A stretch of DNA of 64,000 nt from Hypericibacter adhaerens (GCF_008728835.1 NZ_CP042582.1:2445001-2509000), one strand, 5' to 3'; shown: positions 1 to 10,143, counted from the stretch's first letter. A program made the numbers and translations. The notes: a model not told the origin generated them from the letters alone.

Positions 1-890
1 GTGAGTGCACGCTTCCGGTCGGCATCGGCCTTATCGTAAGCCTCGATGTCGGCATAGGCATCGGCGCGGGCGAGGAGGTAGGTCGCATGCTCCCGGACGG
101 CGAGGGCACGGCCATAGGCGGCGATGGCAGCCTCCCAGTCGCCATTGCGCCAGTCGGCTTCGGCCTTCATATAGTCGGCATAGCCGTCGAGCCAGCCGAA
201 GCCCGGCTTGCCGCCATATTTCTGCTGCAGGTCGAGGATATAGGCTTGCTGGCGCGCCTCGGCATCGCCCCAGGACAGGATGCTCTGCCACCAGGGCGAC
301 AGCGACCAGACCCGGGCACGATAGATGGCCGGCGAGTCCGGGTTGGATTGAAGCGCGCGGTCATAGATTTGCGCCGCGGCGATCTCGCCGCTCTGGGCAG
401 TGGCGATGTAGATCAGGTCCGCATAGGCCAGCGGTGTCTTCGGTTCGTGCTCCACGACCCAGAGCAGATCTTCAATGGCGGCCGTCTGGAGCCGGCGCAT
501 CTCGGCGAACTGTTCGTTGCTGGTCTCAGAGACGGTTCCGCTGCCACGCGCGATCCAAGCGACGTGATTGAGGTAGCGTCCGCGCGCGAAACGCGCCGGG
601 ACCGAATTCGGATGCTGCGCCACCCATTCCTGGAGCCGCTGGCCCACCAGTGGGTCCGAAGTGGCGAAGAGGAAATAGGGCGCGTTCGCTTCGCACTCCT
701 GACAGCCGCCGCCGTCGTAGTCCGCCTGCAGCCTTTGCAGCTCGTTTTCCAGCTTGTCGAATTGCTGCTGCTTCAGGAGATCCAGCCACTTCCGGTCAGG
801 CGTACCCGCATGGGCCGACCCCGGGCTTCCCATCAATAGCAGGAGAACGGCGAGAAGCATGACGAGGCGGAATCGAGCAATGTATGCCAT
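1..890 (-). CDS. Secreted DUF4034/TPR protein, partial (3' end outside window)
   Basis: I read this frame on the minus strand from ATG at 890; it stays open to the window edge, so the C-terminus is missing. Residues 1-27 form a signal peptide ending near AHA. The middle part (HPNSVPARFARGRYLNHVAW, then an SPWW segment) resembles DUF4034 proteins, which carry an AW.ARG motif and a PrWG-like motif. Residues beyond about 240 look like a TPR helix pair (WEAAIAAYGRAL, then A..Y..A). DUF4034 proteins are exported and have no defined biochemical role. The long open frame on the opposite strand at 87-839 uses the same codon boundaries and is its shadow. Confidence 0.75.
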   Translation of the reverse strand, partial: MAYIARFRLVMLLAVLLLLMGSPGSAHAGTPDRKWLDLLKQQQFDKLENELQRLQADYDGGGCQECEANAPYFLFATSDPLVGQRLQEWVAQHPNSVPARFARGRYLNHVAWIARGSGTVSETSNEQFAEMRRLQTAAIEDLLWVVEHEPKTPLAYADLIYIATAQSGEIAAAQIYDRALQSNPDSPAIYRARVWSLSPWWQSILSWGDAEARQQAYILDLQQKYGGKPGFGWLDGYADYMKAEADWRNGDWEAAIAAYGRALAVREHATYLLARADAYADIEAYDKADADRKRAL

Positions 891-1121
891 GGCGGACAAC
901 CAGCCTCAGGAGTTGAAAATCCGAAAGGCGTCTCGCGCGATAGCAGACGCTCAAATCGTTGAGAGGCGGTAAACCGGCCATGTTTGGCGCCACGGGCGAT
1001 CGCCCGATGCCGAAGCCGCTGGGCGGGCAGGGGAAACGCGCGGCATTTGAGATGAAAGCATCGTGCCGCGCGGTCCTTCTTCCGCGACCGCGTGTTCTCC
1101 GCTCGCCGGCCGCTTGATGCT

Positions 1122-1646
1122 TCAGAGTACCGTGAGCGGATCGAAATTGAGCCGGGTCGCCAGCGGCGGATCGGCGAGGGAGAAGCTGCGGCCGCAGAGG
1201 AGCATGTTGACCTGGCCGTTCTCGTCGATCAGCGGCAGCTCGAGCGCCTCGAGCGTGAGCCAGTCGGCGCGGTGCCATTCGAGCCGCGCCCGGCGCCGGA
1301 AGGGCCGGATCTGCGTCGTCAGGTGCTGCATCGTCTCGAGGATCTCGTCGGCCGCCCGGCCATAGAGGCCGTCGCCGACATATTGGCCGGTGACATTGCG
1401 GCCCATCATGTCGATGAGCTCGCTGCCGACGAGCCGATGGCGAAAGCGCAGCGGCTGCGGCTCGACATCGATGAGGTGGAGGCAGGGCAGCAGCCGCGCG
1501 ATGTCGCGGGGATCGATGTCGCGCCGGCTCGGGGCCGGCCGGTCGCCGCGCTTGAGATTCCAGTAGGCCAGCAAGGTCTCCAGGCGCTCGTCCCAGAACA
1601 AGCTTGTCATGCGATCGCCCGTCTTTTCCGTCGCACCATTCACCAA
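1122..1646 (-). CDS. PAS_5-family single-domain protein
   Basis: A 174-aa soluble protein made of one PAS-like fold of the PAS_5 type (PF07310), common in several copies per genome in Rhodospirillales. Signature pieces are R.DIDPRDIARLLPCLHLID, then FRHRLVGSELIDMMGRNVTG, and a C-terminal strand with LPLIDENG. It has no output domain, so what it does is unknown; a ligand-sensing or accessory role is only inferred. The start is uncertain: ATG at 1646 or the internal Met at 1610 (MTSLFWDERLE), where the conserved part begins. It shares its orientation with the downstream nuclease-like and kinase genes but is well separated from them. Confidence 0.75.
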   Translation of the reverse strand: MVNGATEKTGDRMTSLFWDERLETLLAYWNLKRGDRPAPSRRDIDPRDIARLLPCLHLIDVEPQPLRFRHRLVGSELIDMMGRNVTGQYVGDGLYGRAADEILETMQHLTTQIRPFRRRARLEWHRADWLTLEALELPLIDENGQVNMLLCGRSFSLADPPLATRLNFDPLTVL

Positions 1647-1785
1647 AGGGCAGCCGCTCGGTGTCGCTGGGCCCGCGAATCGAGACGAAGGATGGGGAGG
1701 AGAGTGGTCCCGTGCCTGCGGGGAATCAACATGGCCTGAAGGTGAAAGGGAGCCGCCCGCTATACCGGTCGGCGATGACGGCCGG

Positions 1786-2319
1786 CTAGGGCGAGGGCTG
1801 CCGCCAGATCCAGGGCATGTCGAACGATCCGGCCCAGAGTCCCAGATGCTTCGCTTTCGCCTGGCCGGCCACTTCCCGATAGGCTTCGCATTTGCAGTCG
1901 CGGTCGGGCAGGCCCCAACCCTGCCGGATCAGCCAGAGCGCCACGTCCTTGCCGGCGAGCGTGCAGCGCCCGAGACGCCGCCCTTCGCGATCCTGAAAGG
2001 CCCAGTCGCAGGAGACCTTGCGCTGATGCAGATGGTCCGACAGCGCGGCCGCGGCCCGTTCGCCGCAACCATAGTCGGCGCCGGTCGCATCGCGGCAATG
2101 CTGGCCGATCGCCGGCGCATCGAGATCGAGCAGCCGCACCGCCTGGCCGTCGACCTCGATCGTGCGGCCATCGATCACGATGGCGCTGCCCGCGAGCGTC
2201 TCCGCGCGGGCCGGATTCGGCGGCGACGGCAGCGCGGCCAGCAGAAGGGGCGTCAACAGCAGCCGGGCGAAGCGTCTCGCTGCGAAGGGAGGGCGTCGGA
2301 GGGACAGGAGCCGTAGCAC
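1786..2319 (-). CDS. Exported staphylococcal-nuclease-fold protein, probably inactive
   Basis: A 177-aa protein with an N-terminal signal or anchor segment (about residues 15-38) and a thermonuclease (SNase, PF00565) fold. Compared with S. aureus nuclease, Arg35 and Asp40 correspond to R62 and D67 (VRLLDLDAP) and Arg87 to R114 (EGRRLG). The calcium ligand Asp21 is R52 (VIDGRTI) and the general base Glu43 is A70 (DAPAIGQHC). Cysteines at 75, 85, 104, 119, 142 and 144 suit an exported, disulfide-bonded protein. Loss of two of the five key residues suggests a binding rather than a cleaving role. It ends 21 bp upstream-side of the kinase gene's stop, but both are read on the minus strand, so the kinase gene comes first. 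Confidence 0.8.
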   Translation of the reverse strand: MLRLLSLRRPPFAARRFARLLLTPLLLAALPSPPNPARAETLAGSAIVIDGRTIEVDGQAVRLLDLDAPAIGQHCRDATGADYGCGERAAAALSDHLHQRKVSCDWAFQDREGRRLGRCTLAGKDVALWLIRQGWGLPDRDCKCEAYREVAGQAKAKHLGLWAGSFDMPWIWRQPSP

Positions 2320-2339
2320 CGGCAGATCGCCCCGGCCCG

Positions 2340-4121
<1,782 letters not shown>

Positions 4122-4310
4122 TTCGCCGACCCTGCTGTTCTCAATGCCGAGCTGATGCCACGGAGGGCATGGAAAGCCTATAGCTTAAGACGGCCCTGCT
4201 AACAGTTGGTTAACCAGTCATTAACGAGCCGCCCGCCTGTCGCTCCCGTTCCGCGAGCCTCTCGACGGGGATCCGCCGGTTCATGGCACGCGACGGCCGC
4301 ATGCCGCGTG

Positions 4311-5267
4311 TCACGACCGGGTGAACTTCCAGCTGACGACGAGCTTGGCCGGGCGGCCGAGCAGCTGGTCCTCCACATCGATCTCGAAGGAATCGCTCAC
4401 GGCCTTGCATTCGCCGCAGGACACCGTTCGCAGCGTGGAGTCCATGGCGCCGCCGTTCGCGACGGTCCGCAGGACATCGGTCGTTCCCGAGGGGCGCTCC
4501 GGGGCCTTCGACACGACGGTCTGCTTCGCGGATGCAAATCCGGGCAGCGCCAGCTGGATGATCAGGGATCCCGTCTGGAAGTCGATCTCGGCCATGGTCC
4601 CGGACGGGAACTCCGTGGCGCCCGAGGCATCCTTCAGCTTCCCCTTGCCGTTCACGGTCGTGTCGATGGCGCAGCGCGCCTCCGTCGCCAGGCTGCAGGC
4701 GGCGTCGAAATAAGCCTCGTGGGCGGTTTCCTTGACGGTATAGGTCCCGGACTGCAGGCCGCCCTGGAACCCCTGGTAGCGCACGTCCGGCATGACCGAG
4801 GCCGCGGCGACATTCGCCTTGGCGTCCTGCATCTGCTGCGAATTCATGTTGACGCCCTGGGACATCTTGATGGTCTCGCGCTGGATGCAGGCCTCGTCCT
4901 CGCCGCAGATCTCCATGATCTTCTGGGCCTGCTCCATCAACGGCTGCATGTCGGTCGCCGCCGCCTGCGCTGCGGCCGCGCGATCGGCCTCGCGCTGCTG
5001 CTCGGCGGCGTCGGGCTTGTGCAGGGTGCCGAAGCCGCTGGGCTTCTGCGCGGTCATCACCGCCTTGACCTCGTAGCGGGCGTCGACCGTCCAGTAGACA
5101 TTCTTCTCGTGAGAGTCCGGAAGCTCCTTGCCCGCGCCTTTGAGCTCGTAGGTCACGACGAGCGTAGCCTTGCCGTTGGTCGGCGTCGGCGACGCGGCCT
5201 GCGCGGCGGCGGCAAGGATCGTGGTCGCGCACAGGCATGCCGCCAGGCGCGTGGCGTGGATTTTCAT
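4311..5267 (-). CDS. Secreted protein of unknown function
   Basis: A 318-aa protein with a clear signal peptide (MKIHATRLAACLCATTILA, cleavage probably after AQA). I do not recognise the family. A strand-rich N-terminal part (TLVVTYELKG, VYWTVDARYEVKAVM) is followed by an alanine-rich helical segment (about 85-130) with the pair ICGEDEAC, and then a beta-rich C-terminal half. That half contains CSLATEARC and the pair CGEC near the end, followed by LVVSWKFTRS. The even spacing of cysteines suggests a periplasmic, disulfide-stabilised protein. It stands alone between the kinase and autotransporter genes with gaps of about 190 bp on each side. Confidence 0.8.
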   Translation of the reverse strand: MKIHATRLAACLCATTILAAAAQAASPTPTNGKATLVVTYELKGAGKELPDSHEKNVYWTVDARYEVKAVMTAQKPSGFGTLHKPDAAEQQREADRAAAAQAAATDMQPLMEQAQKIMEICGEDEACIQRETIKMSQGVNMNSQQMQDAKANVAAASVMPDVRYQGFQGGLQSGTYTVKETAHEAYFDAACSLATEARCAIDTTVNGKGKLKDASGATEFPSGTMAEIDFQTGSLIIQLALPGFASAKQTVVSKAPERPSGTTDVLRTVANGGAMDSTLRTVSCGECKAVSDSFEIDVEDQLLGRPAKLVVSWKFTRS

Positions 5268-5455
5268 CGGCTGATACCCCTAACTCTCCAAACCGCGGAG
5301 AACATAATCCGCGGGAGTCGCTGGCACCATCACATTTTTCGGCGACATGGGCCGAGCTGCATTTCTCAATAGATGAAACGGCGCAAACGGCGGCCGCAGA
5401 CAGACGCTAAAGGGCATCATTGACGGCCAGAGACAATCGTCTTTGGGGGTCGCGG

Positions 5456-8400
5456 TCAGAACCGGTACCGAAAACCAATCGACACGGCCTGTGCGAATAA
5501 ATTCCCCGTCGGAGGGATCACATGGTAGTCGGCGTAGAGCGCCAGTTGCTCGTTCATCTCGGCGCTGAACCCGGCACCCACAGCCACTTGATCGCGGGAT
5601 GGCGTAAGCCCGTCGACCTTGAATCTGCCGCCACCAACTTCCACGGTGTTGGAAGGCGAGGCGTCCATCACCTCGTGGCTATAGGTGATGTCGAGCGTCG
5701 GTGTGAGGATCACCCCGTCCTCGGTGACAAAGGGCCGAGCCGCCGTCAGGCCGACGAAAGGCCGCATGGAATCCGCATCCTTGTTCGATACGTCGAGATC
5801 GGAACCACCGGCGCCTGTCTCCGTGAAGCTCCCCTCGAAGAGGTGCACGTAGCTAAGCCCCGCCCGCGGTGTCACCGTCACGCGGTCCAACGGAATGGCG
5901 CTGCTCAACTGGAAGGCCCCCGTCGCTTCGTCGCCGCCATGGCTGGAGGAAGCCGTCTCTCCCGTCCCGTCGATCGGGCGATCGGCATCGATGAAATCAT
6001 GCGCATACCCCACCGTGGCATCGAGGGTGACAATACCCAAGGAGGCGCTCCCGTAGAGAGCGACGCGAGGGGTCTCCATGGTGGCGTCGCTGCCGCCATG
6101 TTCGTCGAGGTTGGTATGAGCGTAACCGACGGCGATGCCGCTGGTGACGTTCTCGGTCAAGGCCCGATCAAGTCCCGCAAGAAATCCGCCGCTCTGCGCG
6201 TCGAAGCCGGGCACACCGCCGCTCCCGTCAAGCGTCGTGAACTGCCCGAGAGCGCGAAACCAGCCGCCCATCCGTGTCATCGCGTCGGGAAGCTGTGCAA
6301 CCAGGCCGCCGACATCGGCGACATTGTCGCCGAGCGCAAGCTGCGAGGGCAGGGCCGAAGCGATCGCGGTCTGAATGTTATCGCTGCCGGTTCCCAACTG
6401 CCGATCGGCAAGATGGTCGAACAGCGTAAAATTCGAATGATGGGCACCCTGAAGCGCGACCGTGCTGAGGGCCGTGAATACCGTGTCATTCGCGGGTTCT
6501 ATGAGAACCGGGTCGATCGTCAGGTTCACCGCGTTGGTCAGGTATTCCAGCGAGGGGTTGAAGTCGTAACCCTGCGCAATATCGCCGGCGACTGAAGAGA
6601 AGGTGCCTGACACGAGGCCCGCGCTCACGATGGTATATTGGCGGCTCGTATAGACCCCGGGATCGAAAACGAGAACGAGTTGGCCGTCGAGACCCGCGGT
6701 TCCCGACACGGCAAGCTGCGAAGCCCCGCCGGGCGAAACCTCGATCGACATCCTGCTGCTGGGTCCTTGCGTATAGTCGCCACCGATCGAAAGGGTACCG
6801 ATGGAGCCACCCGGTGCGGTGGTGCCGCCCGACAGGTTTGCCACGTCTCCCGACACCGTGCCGTGCCCGGCCAAGGTGCCGTCGCTTCCGATCGTCACGC
6901 TTCCCAAAAGGCTCGCGGCGGGATGGTTGACGTCGCCGACCCCCAGTGTGCCGTCGGTCGCGGTCGTCATGCCGCCGTAGCTGTTGATGCCGTTGAGGAT
7001 CAGGGAGCCCGCGCCCGTCTTGTCGAGCGCGCCGGTGCCGGCTATCCCCTGGGAGATCACGGTATCGAAGCCGTTGGTATCGATCGTACCACCGCCACTG
7101 CCGATCGTGAGCCCGCGCGTGCCGGCGAGATCGAAGCTCGCACCCAGCTGCAGCGTTCCCCCGTCGAGGGTGAGGGCGCCGTCCGGATCGCCCAGATTGG
7201 TGTCCGCGCCGACGCGCAACGTGCCGCCACCGACCGTCGTACCCCCGCTATAGCTGCTCGTTCCCGTCAGGCTCAGGGTGCCGTCGCCCAGCTTGGTCAA
7301 CGCGCCCGTTCCGACGATCGGTCCCGAAAAAACGGAATCAAACCCGTTGGTATCGATCGTCCCGCCTTGGGCCAGCAGGGATATCGAGCGCGAGCTGTTC
7401 AGGCTGCCCGTCACGAGCAGGGTGCCGCCGTTGAAGTTCATGAATTGCTGAAAGCCACGTGCCGCGAGCGCCGCGTCGCTCGAGACAGACAACGGACCGC
7501 CTGCCGGCACGATGACATTGGGCCCGATGAAGGAGCCGAAGGCGATGGGTTGGTTGGGTATCGCGATGGGGCTGCCGACCACGGTATTGGTCGAGATGTC
7601 GATCACCAGCACGTCGTTGCTGATCTGATTGGTGACATAAGCGAACCGCCCGTCCGGCGTGACGGCGATACCGTAGGGATTGGTGCCCACCGGAATGGTG
7701 GCCGTCACGATGTTCGTTGCGGTATCGATCACGGAGACGGTGTTGCTCAGGCTGTTTGCCACGAGCGCGAACCGTCCATCGGGCGCCATCGCGATGCCGC
7801 TGGGTTGGATACCGACCCCGATGGAGGCGACAACGGTGTGGTTCGCGTCGATCACCGACACCGAATTGTTGAGCTGGTTCGTGACGTAGACGAACCGCCC
7901 GTCCGCGCTCACCGCCACGCCGCGGGGACCGAGGCCGACCGGGATCGGGGAGCCGATCACCGAGTTGGTCGTCGTGTCGATCACCGATACCGTGTTGTCG
8001 GCGAAGTTCGTGACGTACGCGAGTCCGCCGTCGGGCGTGAGAGCAATGCCCACGGGCGCCGCCCCGACCGGAATGGCGGCGCCGACAATCGCATTTGTTC
8101 CCGTGTCGATGATCGATACCGCATTGTCGGAAGCGTTCACGACATAGGCGAATTTTCCATCGGGGCTGGCCACGATACCGTAGGGTGCCCCTCCGATCGC
8201 GATCGTGCCGGTGACGGTGTTCGTGGCCGCATCGATCACGGTGACGGAGCTGCTGTTGATGTTCGTGACGTAGGCGACCCTGCCGTCCGGCGTCACCGTG
8301 ACGCCATAGGGGATGTTCTCGGCTGGCTGGGTCCCCACGACCGTGTTGCCGCCCGTATCGACAATGGAGACGGCGGTGCCCAGGAATTGGGGGATGTAGG

Positions 8401-8524
8401 CCGTGACCTGGATTTCGGCCCGGCAGGGTTGCGACGTGCAGGAAACCGCAAGGACGGCAATCGCTGCGAGTCGGGCGGTGGCCGATCTGACTCTCGCGCG
8501 GGTATCCGGATGGTCTGGCTGCAC
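5456..8524 (-). CDS. Autotransporter with YVTN beta-propeller passenger
   Basis: A 1022-aa type Va autotransporter. After a signal region (about 1-36) come seven propeller blades (about 37-340). Six carry the PDGRFAYVTN-type strand followed by VSVIDT.TN.V, and an incomplete N-terminal blade supplies the seventh. Residues about 390-600 hold autotransporter-associated repeats (GGTIDTNGFD twice, LTGTSSYSGGTTV, LGGGTL-like turns). The C-terminal 280 residues form the translocator barrel, starting near RMGGWFRALGQF and ending in the aromatic FRYRF signature. YVTN propellers are usually free exported proteins, so a surface-displayed propeller with binding or adhesion function is inferred. A perfect FNR/FixK-type box and a TACAAT -10 sequence lie just upstream. 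Confidence 0.92.
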   Translation of the reverse strand: MQPDHPDTRARVRSATARLAAIAVLAVSCTSQPCRAEIQVTAYIPQFLGTAVSIVDTGGNTVVGTQPAENIPYGVTVTPDGRVAYVTNINSSSVTVIDAATNTVTGTIAIGGAPYGIVASPDGKFAYVVNASDNAVSIIDTGTNAIVGAAIPVGAAPVGIALTPDGGLAYVTNFADNTVSVIDTTTNSVIGSPIPVGLGPRGVAVSADGRFVYVTNQLNNSVSVIDANHTVVASIGVGIQPSGIAMAPDGRFALVANSLSNTVSVIDTATNIVTATIPVGTNPYGIAVTPDGRFAYVTNQISNDVLVIDISTNTVVGSPIAIPNQPIAFGSFIGPNVIVPAGGPLSVSSDAALAARGFQQFMNFNGGTLLVTGSLNSSRSISLLAQGGTIDTNGFDSVFSGPIVGTGALTKLGDGTLSLTGTSSYSGGTTVGGGTLRVGADTNLGDPDGALTLDGGTLQLGASFDLAGTRGLTIGSGGGTIDTNGFDTVISQGIAGTGALDKTGAGSLILNGINSYGGMTTATDGTLGVGDVNHPAASLLGSVTIGSDGTLAGHGTVSGDVANLSGGTTAPGGSIGTLSIGGDYTQGPSSRMSIEVSPGGASQLAVSGTAGLDGQLVLVFDPGVYTSRQYTIVSAGLVSGTFSSVAGDIAQGYDFNPSLEYLTNAVNLTIDPVLIEPANDTVFTALSTVALQGAHHSNFTLFDHLADRQLGTGSDNIQTAIASALPSQLALGDNVADVGGLVAQLPDAMTRMGGWFRALGQFTTLDGSGGVPGFDAQSGGFLAGLDRALTENVTSGIAVGYAHTNLDEHGGSDATMETPRVALYGSASLGIVTLDATVGYAHDFIDADRPIDGTGETASSSHGGDEATGAFQLSSAIPLDRVTVTPRAGLSYVHLFEGSFTETGAGGSDLDVSNKDADSMRPFVGLTAARPFVTEDGVILTPTLDITYSHEVMDASPSNTVEVGGGRFKVDGLTPSRDQVAVGAGFSAEMNEQLALYADYHVIPPTGNLFAQAVSIGFRYRF

Positions 8525-8587
8525 GCGCCGACCCCAACTGTTGAACCCAGGGGCAATGGCCCAACGAAATCAACCCTGGGTTTTAAA

Positions 8588-8627
8588 ATTGTAAGATCCG
8601 CAATGCCGCCGGCTTGATGAAGATCAA
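8588..8627 (-). promoter_or_regulatory. FNR/FixK-type box with -10 element upstream of the autotransporter
   Basis: TTGATGAAGATCAA at 8614-8627 is an exact match to the TTGAT-N4-ATCAA consensus of FNR/Anr/FixK regulators. On the minus strand, TACAAT lies at 8588-8593 (5 of 6 with TATAAT). Its centre is 30 bp from the box centre, close to the 32 bp expected at a class II FNR promoter. Transcription would start near 8580, giving a leader of about 57 nt before the autotransporter ATG at 8524. The palindrome could instead act rightward on the small ORF at 8652 or the SnoaL-like gene. Confidence 0.6.
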
Positions 8628-8651
8628 GTCGAGAATCTTCAGGAGGTCTCG

Positions 8652-8792
8652 ATGGTCATTGAATTCCTCGGCAAAGACATCCGGAATCTCGGTAGCCGGT
8701 CGGCTGTTCACAAAGAAACCACAAGCCAGGGCGGTTCAAGAGTGACCGGGCCGCGCCCGGCCAAATCGCGGCCGTCATCGAGGGTGCGCTAA
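8652..8792 (+). CDS. Possible 46-aa small protein
   Basis: ATG at 8652 follows an ideal Shine-Dalgarno AGGAGGT (8641-8647) at about 4-nt spacing, and the frame runs 46 codons to TAA at 8790-8792. The product starts MVIEFLGKDIRNLGSRSAVH and has a basic, Ser/Pro/Arg-rich C-terminus; I recognise no family. It lies 25 bp downstream of the FNR/FixK-type box and 66 bp upstream of the SnoaL-like gene. The strong ribosome-binding site is the main support. The sequence could also be leader or spacer DNA. Confidence 0.4.
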   Translation: MVIEFLGKDIRNLGSRSAVHKETTSQGGSRVTGPRPAKSRPSSRVR

Positions 8793-8858
8793 GGTAAGCT
8801 CCTGGGTGATGTCATCGCCCACCGTCGTCTGAAACCGCGGCAGGGAAAGGATCGGGCC

Positions 8859-9338
8859 ATGGCGGCGAACGTGACGGAGATCACCGGAACCGAAACGAAG
8901 GCCGGCGACGGTAGCGCGTTGGATGCGCTCATCGATTTCTATGGCGCCTTCAACAGCGGCGATCTGGAAGCGCTTGCCGCCGTTTGGGCCGAAGGCGATG
9001 CGCCCAGCATGGACAATCCGATCGGCGGGATCCGGCGGGGATGGAAAGCCATCAGCGAGGGTTATGCGAAGCTGTTCGGCGGGCTCGCCACGGTCCAGGT
9101 CGCCTTCCACGACTTCACGAGCCAGGGCGGCAGCGACTGGCACCTCTTCGTCGGGCGCGAGAGGGGCTATTGCAAGACGCCCTATACCCGTCTCGAGCTT
9201 CGTTTCCGCACCACGCGCTGGTTCGTCAAGATCGGCGGCGTGTGGCGCCAGCTCCATCACCACGGCTCCATCGACGAGCCGAGGCTGCTCGCCGACTATC
9301 AGCGCGCGATCTTCGGAGCGCCGCTGGGCAATCGGTGA
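8859..9338 (+). CDS. SnoaL/NTF2-like protein
   Basis: A 159-aa protein of the NTF2-like superfamily. An N-terminal helix (ALDALIDFYGAFNSGDLEALAA) is followed by the usual VWAEGD strand, the GGIRRGWKAI turn, and sheet strands ending WFVKIGGVWRQLHHHGSIDEP. This pattern is typical of SnoaL-like or steroid-isomerase-like small proteins, which bind hydrophobic ligands or isomerise them; the substrate is unknown. The HHH run near residue 138 sits at the mouth of the cone in this fold. A ribosome-binding site (GGAAAGGA) lies about 9 nt before the ATG. The gene ends 24 bp from the 3' end of the opposing tRNA-Ser gene. Confidence 0.8.
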   Translation: MAANVTEITGTETKAGDGSALDALIDFYGAFNSGDLEALAAVWAEGDAPSMDNPIGGIRRGWKAISEGYAKLFGGLATVQVAFHDFTSQGGSDWHLFVGRERGYCKTPYTRLELRFRTTRWFVKIGGVWRQLHHHGSIDEPRLLADYQRAIFGAPLGNR

Positions 9339-9362
9339 TGAAACGCAAAGGCGATCGAGTGA

Positions 9363-9452
9363 TGGCGGATGGGGTGGGATTCGAACCCACGATGACGTTG
9401 CCGCCATGCCGGTTTTCAAGACCGGTGCCTTCAACCGCTCGGCCACCCATCC
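9363..9452 (-). tRNA. tRNA-Ser (anticodon UGA)
   Basis: On the minus strand the 90-nt sequence folds as a class II tRNA. It has acceptor stem GGATGGG/CCCATCC, discriminator G and an encoded CCA, the D-arm start TGGCCGAG, an ACCGG/CCGGT anticodon stem around a loop with TGA, a long variable arm (ATGGCGGCAACGTCAT region), and a T-arm GTGGG-TTCGAAT-CCCAC. The long variable arm and UGA anticodon identify tRNA-Ser for UCN codons. No other tRNA is visible nearby. Confidence 0.95.
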
Positions 9453-9532
9453 GTCGACGGCCCGCGGGCGCGAGCCGGCGCTGTTATAGCAAACCCTTCG
9501 GTTCCGTCGAGCGCCGCCGTCTTCGCGTGATT

Positions 9533-9994
9533 TCACTCCGCATAGCTGACCGGCAGCACCGTCGTCCTCTTGATGACCTCCATCGCCATCATCGAGGTCA
9601 CGTCGGAAAGCTCGATACGCTGGATGATGCGCTTGTAGACGGCGTCATAGGCGGCGATGTCGGGCACCACGGCGCGCAGCAGATAGTCGATCTGGCCGCT
9701 CATGCGATAGACCTCGACGATCTCGGGGATGCCGTCGATCGCGCGCTGGAAGCGCGTCAGCCATTCCAGCGAATGCTGGTTGGTGCGGATGGCGATGAAG
9801 ACGGTGAGCCCGACATTCATCTTCGCCGGATCGAGCAGCGCCACCCGCCGGGTGATGACGCCCTTCTCCTCAAGCGCCTTGATGCGCCGCCAGCAGGGCG
9901 TGGTGGAAAGGTTCACCTGCTCGGCCAGATCCGCGAGCGGGACTGTGGCATCGTTCTGCAGCAGGCCGAGGATTTTGCGGTCTATGTCGTCCAT
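9533..9994 (-). CDS. Lrp/AsnC-family transcriptional regulator
   Basis: A 153-aa protein of full family length. N-terminal helix-turn-helix: DRKILGLLQNDATVPLADLA, then the recognition region STTPCWRRIKALEEKGVI. It is followed by a RAM (ACT-like) ligand and oligomerisation domain (about 65-145) with VYRMSGQIDYLLRAVVPD. Such regulators are octamers that sense amino acids and usually control themselves and nearby transport or catabolic genes. A 22-bp imperfect palindrome starts 5 bp upstream of its start codon and is a likely self-binding site. The divergent neighbour is the small DUF6356 gene. The effector cannot be read from the sequence. Confidence 0.93.
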   Translation of the reverse strand: MDDIDRKILGLLQNDATVPLADLAEQVNLSTTPCWRRIKALEEKGVITRRVALLDPAKMNVGLTVFIAIRTNQHSLEWLTRFQRAIDGIPEIVEVYRMSGQIDYLLRAVVPDIAAYDAVYKRIIQRIELSDVTSMMAMEVIKRTTVLPVSYAE

Positions 9995-9998
9995 GGCT

Positions 9999-10020
9999 GA
10001 TATAATTCCATAATTTTATC
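9999..10020. promoter_or_regulatory. Candidate Lrp/AsnC autoregulatory palindrome
   Basis: A 22-bp dyad of the form GATA-n-AATT-n4-AATT-n-TATC, pairing at 8 of 11 positions, lies 5 bp upstream of the Lrp/AsnC start codon. It sits in an A+T-rich divergent region (about 9995-10060) that stands out from the G+C-rich surroundings. Lrp-family proteins bind A+T-rich imperfect dyads and often repress their own genes; binding here is inferred. Confidence 0.5.
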
Positions 10021-10143
10021 AATACATAGAATGTTTTTCTAAGATTTAGCAAAACTAGGCGGAAATCAAAATAATCTTCCTCGGCGACGGCGCCATTCTC
10101 GGGAACCATCGGATTGGTTTTCCACGATGATTCGGGAGGCGCC

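Noticed and set aside
993-1006. Perfect 14-bp palindrome CGGGCGATCGCCCG in the first intergenic region.
   Set aside because: Such G+C-rich palindromes containing GCGATCGC arise by composition and are not placed near a recognisable promoter; no function claimed.
7650-8300. Short tandem repeats that might look like a CRISPR array or minisatellite.
   Set aside because: They are diverged coding repeats of about 130 bp for propeller blades, with no constant repeat or spacer structure.
6638-8617. A 659-codon plus-strand frame with repeated VDHGDGV/DRYRIV-like segments.
   Set aside because: The periodicity only mirrors the beta-propeller repeats of the autotransporter on the other strand.
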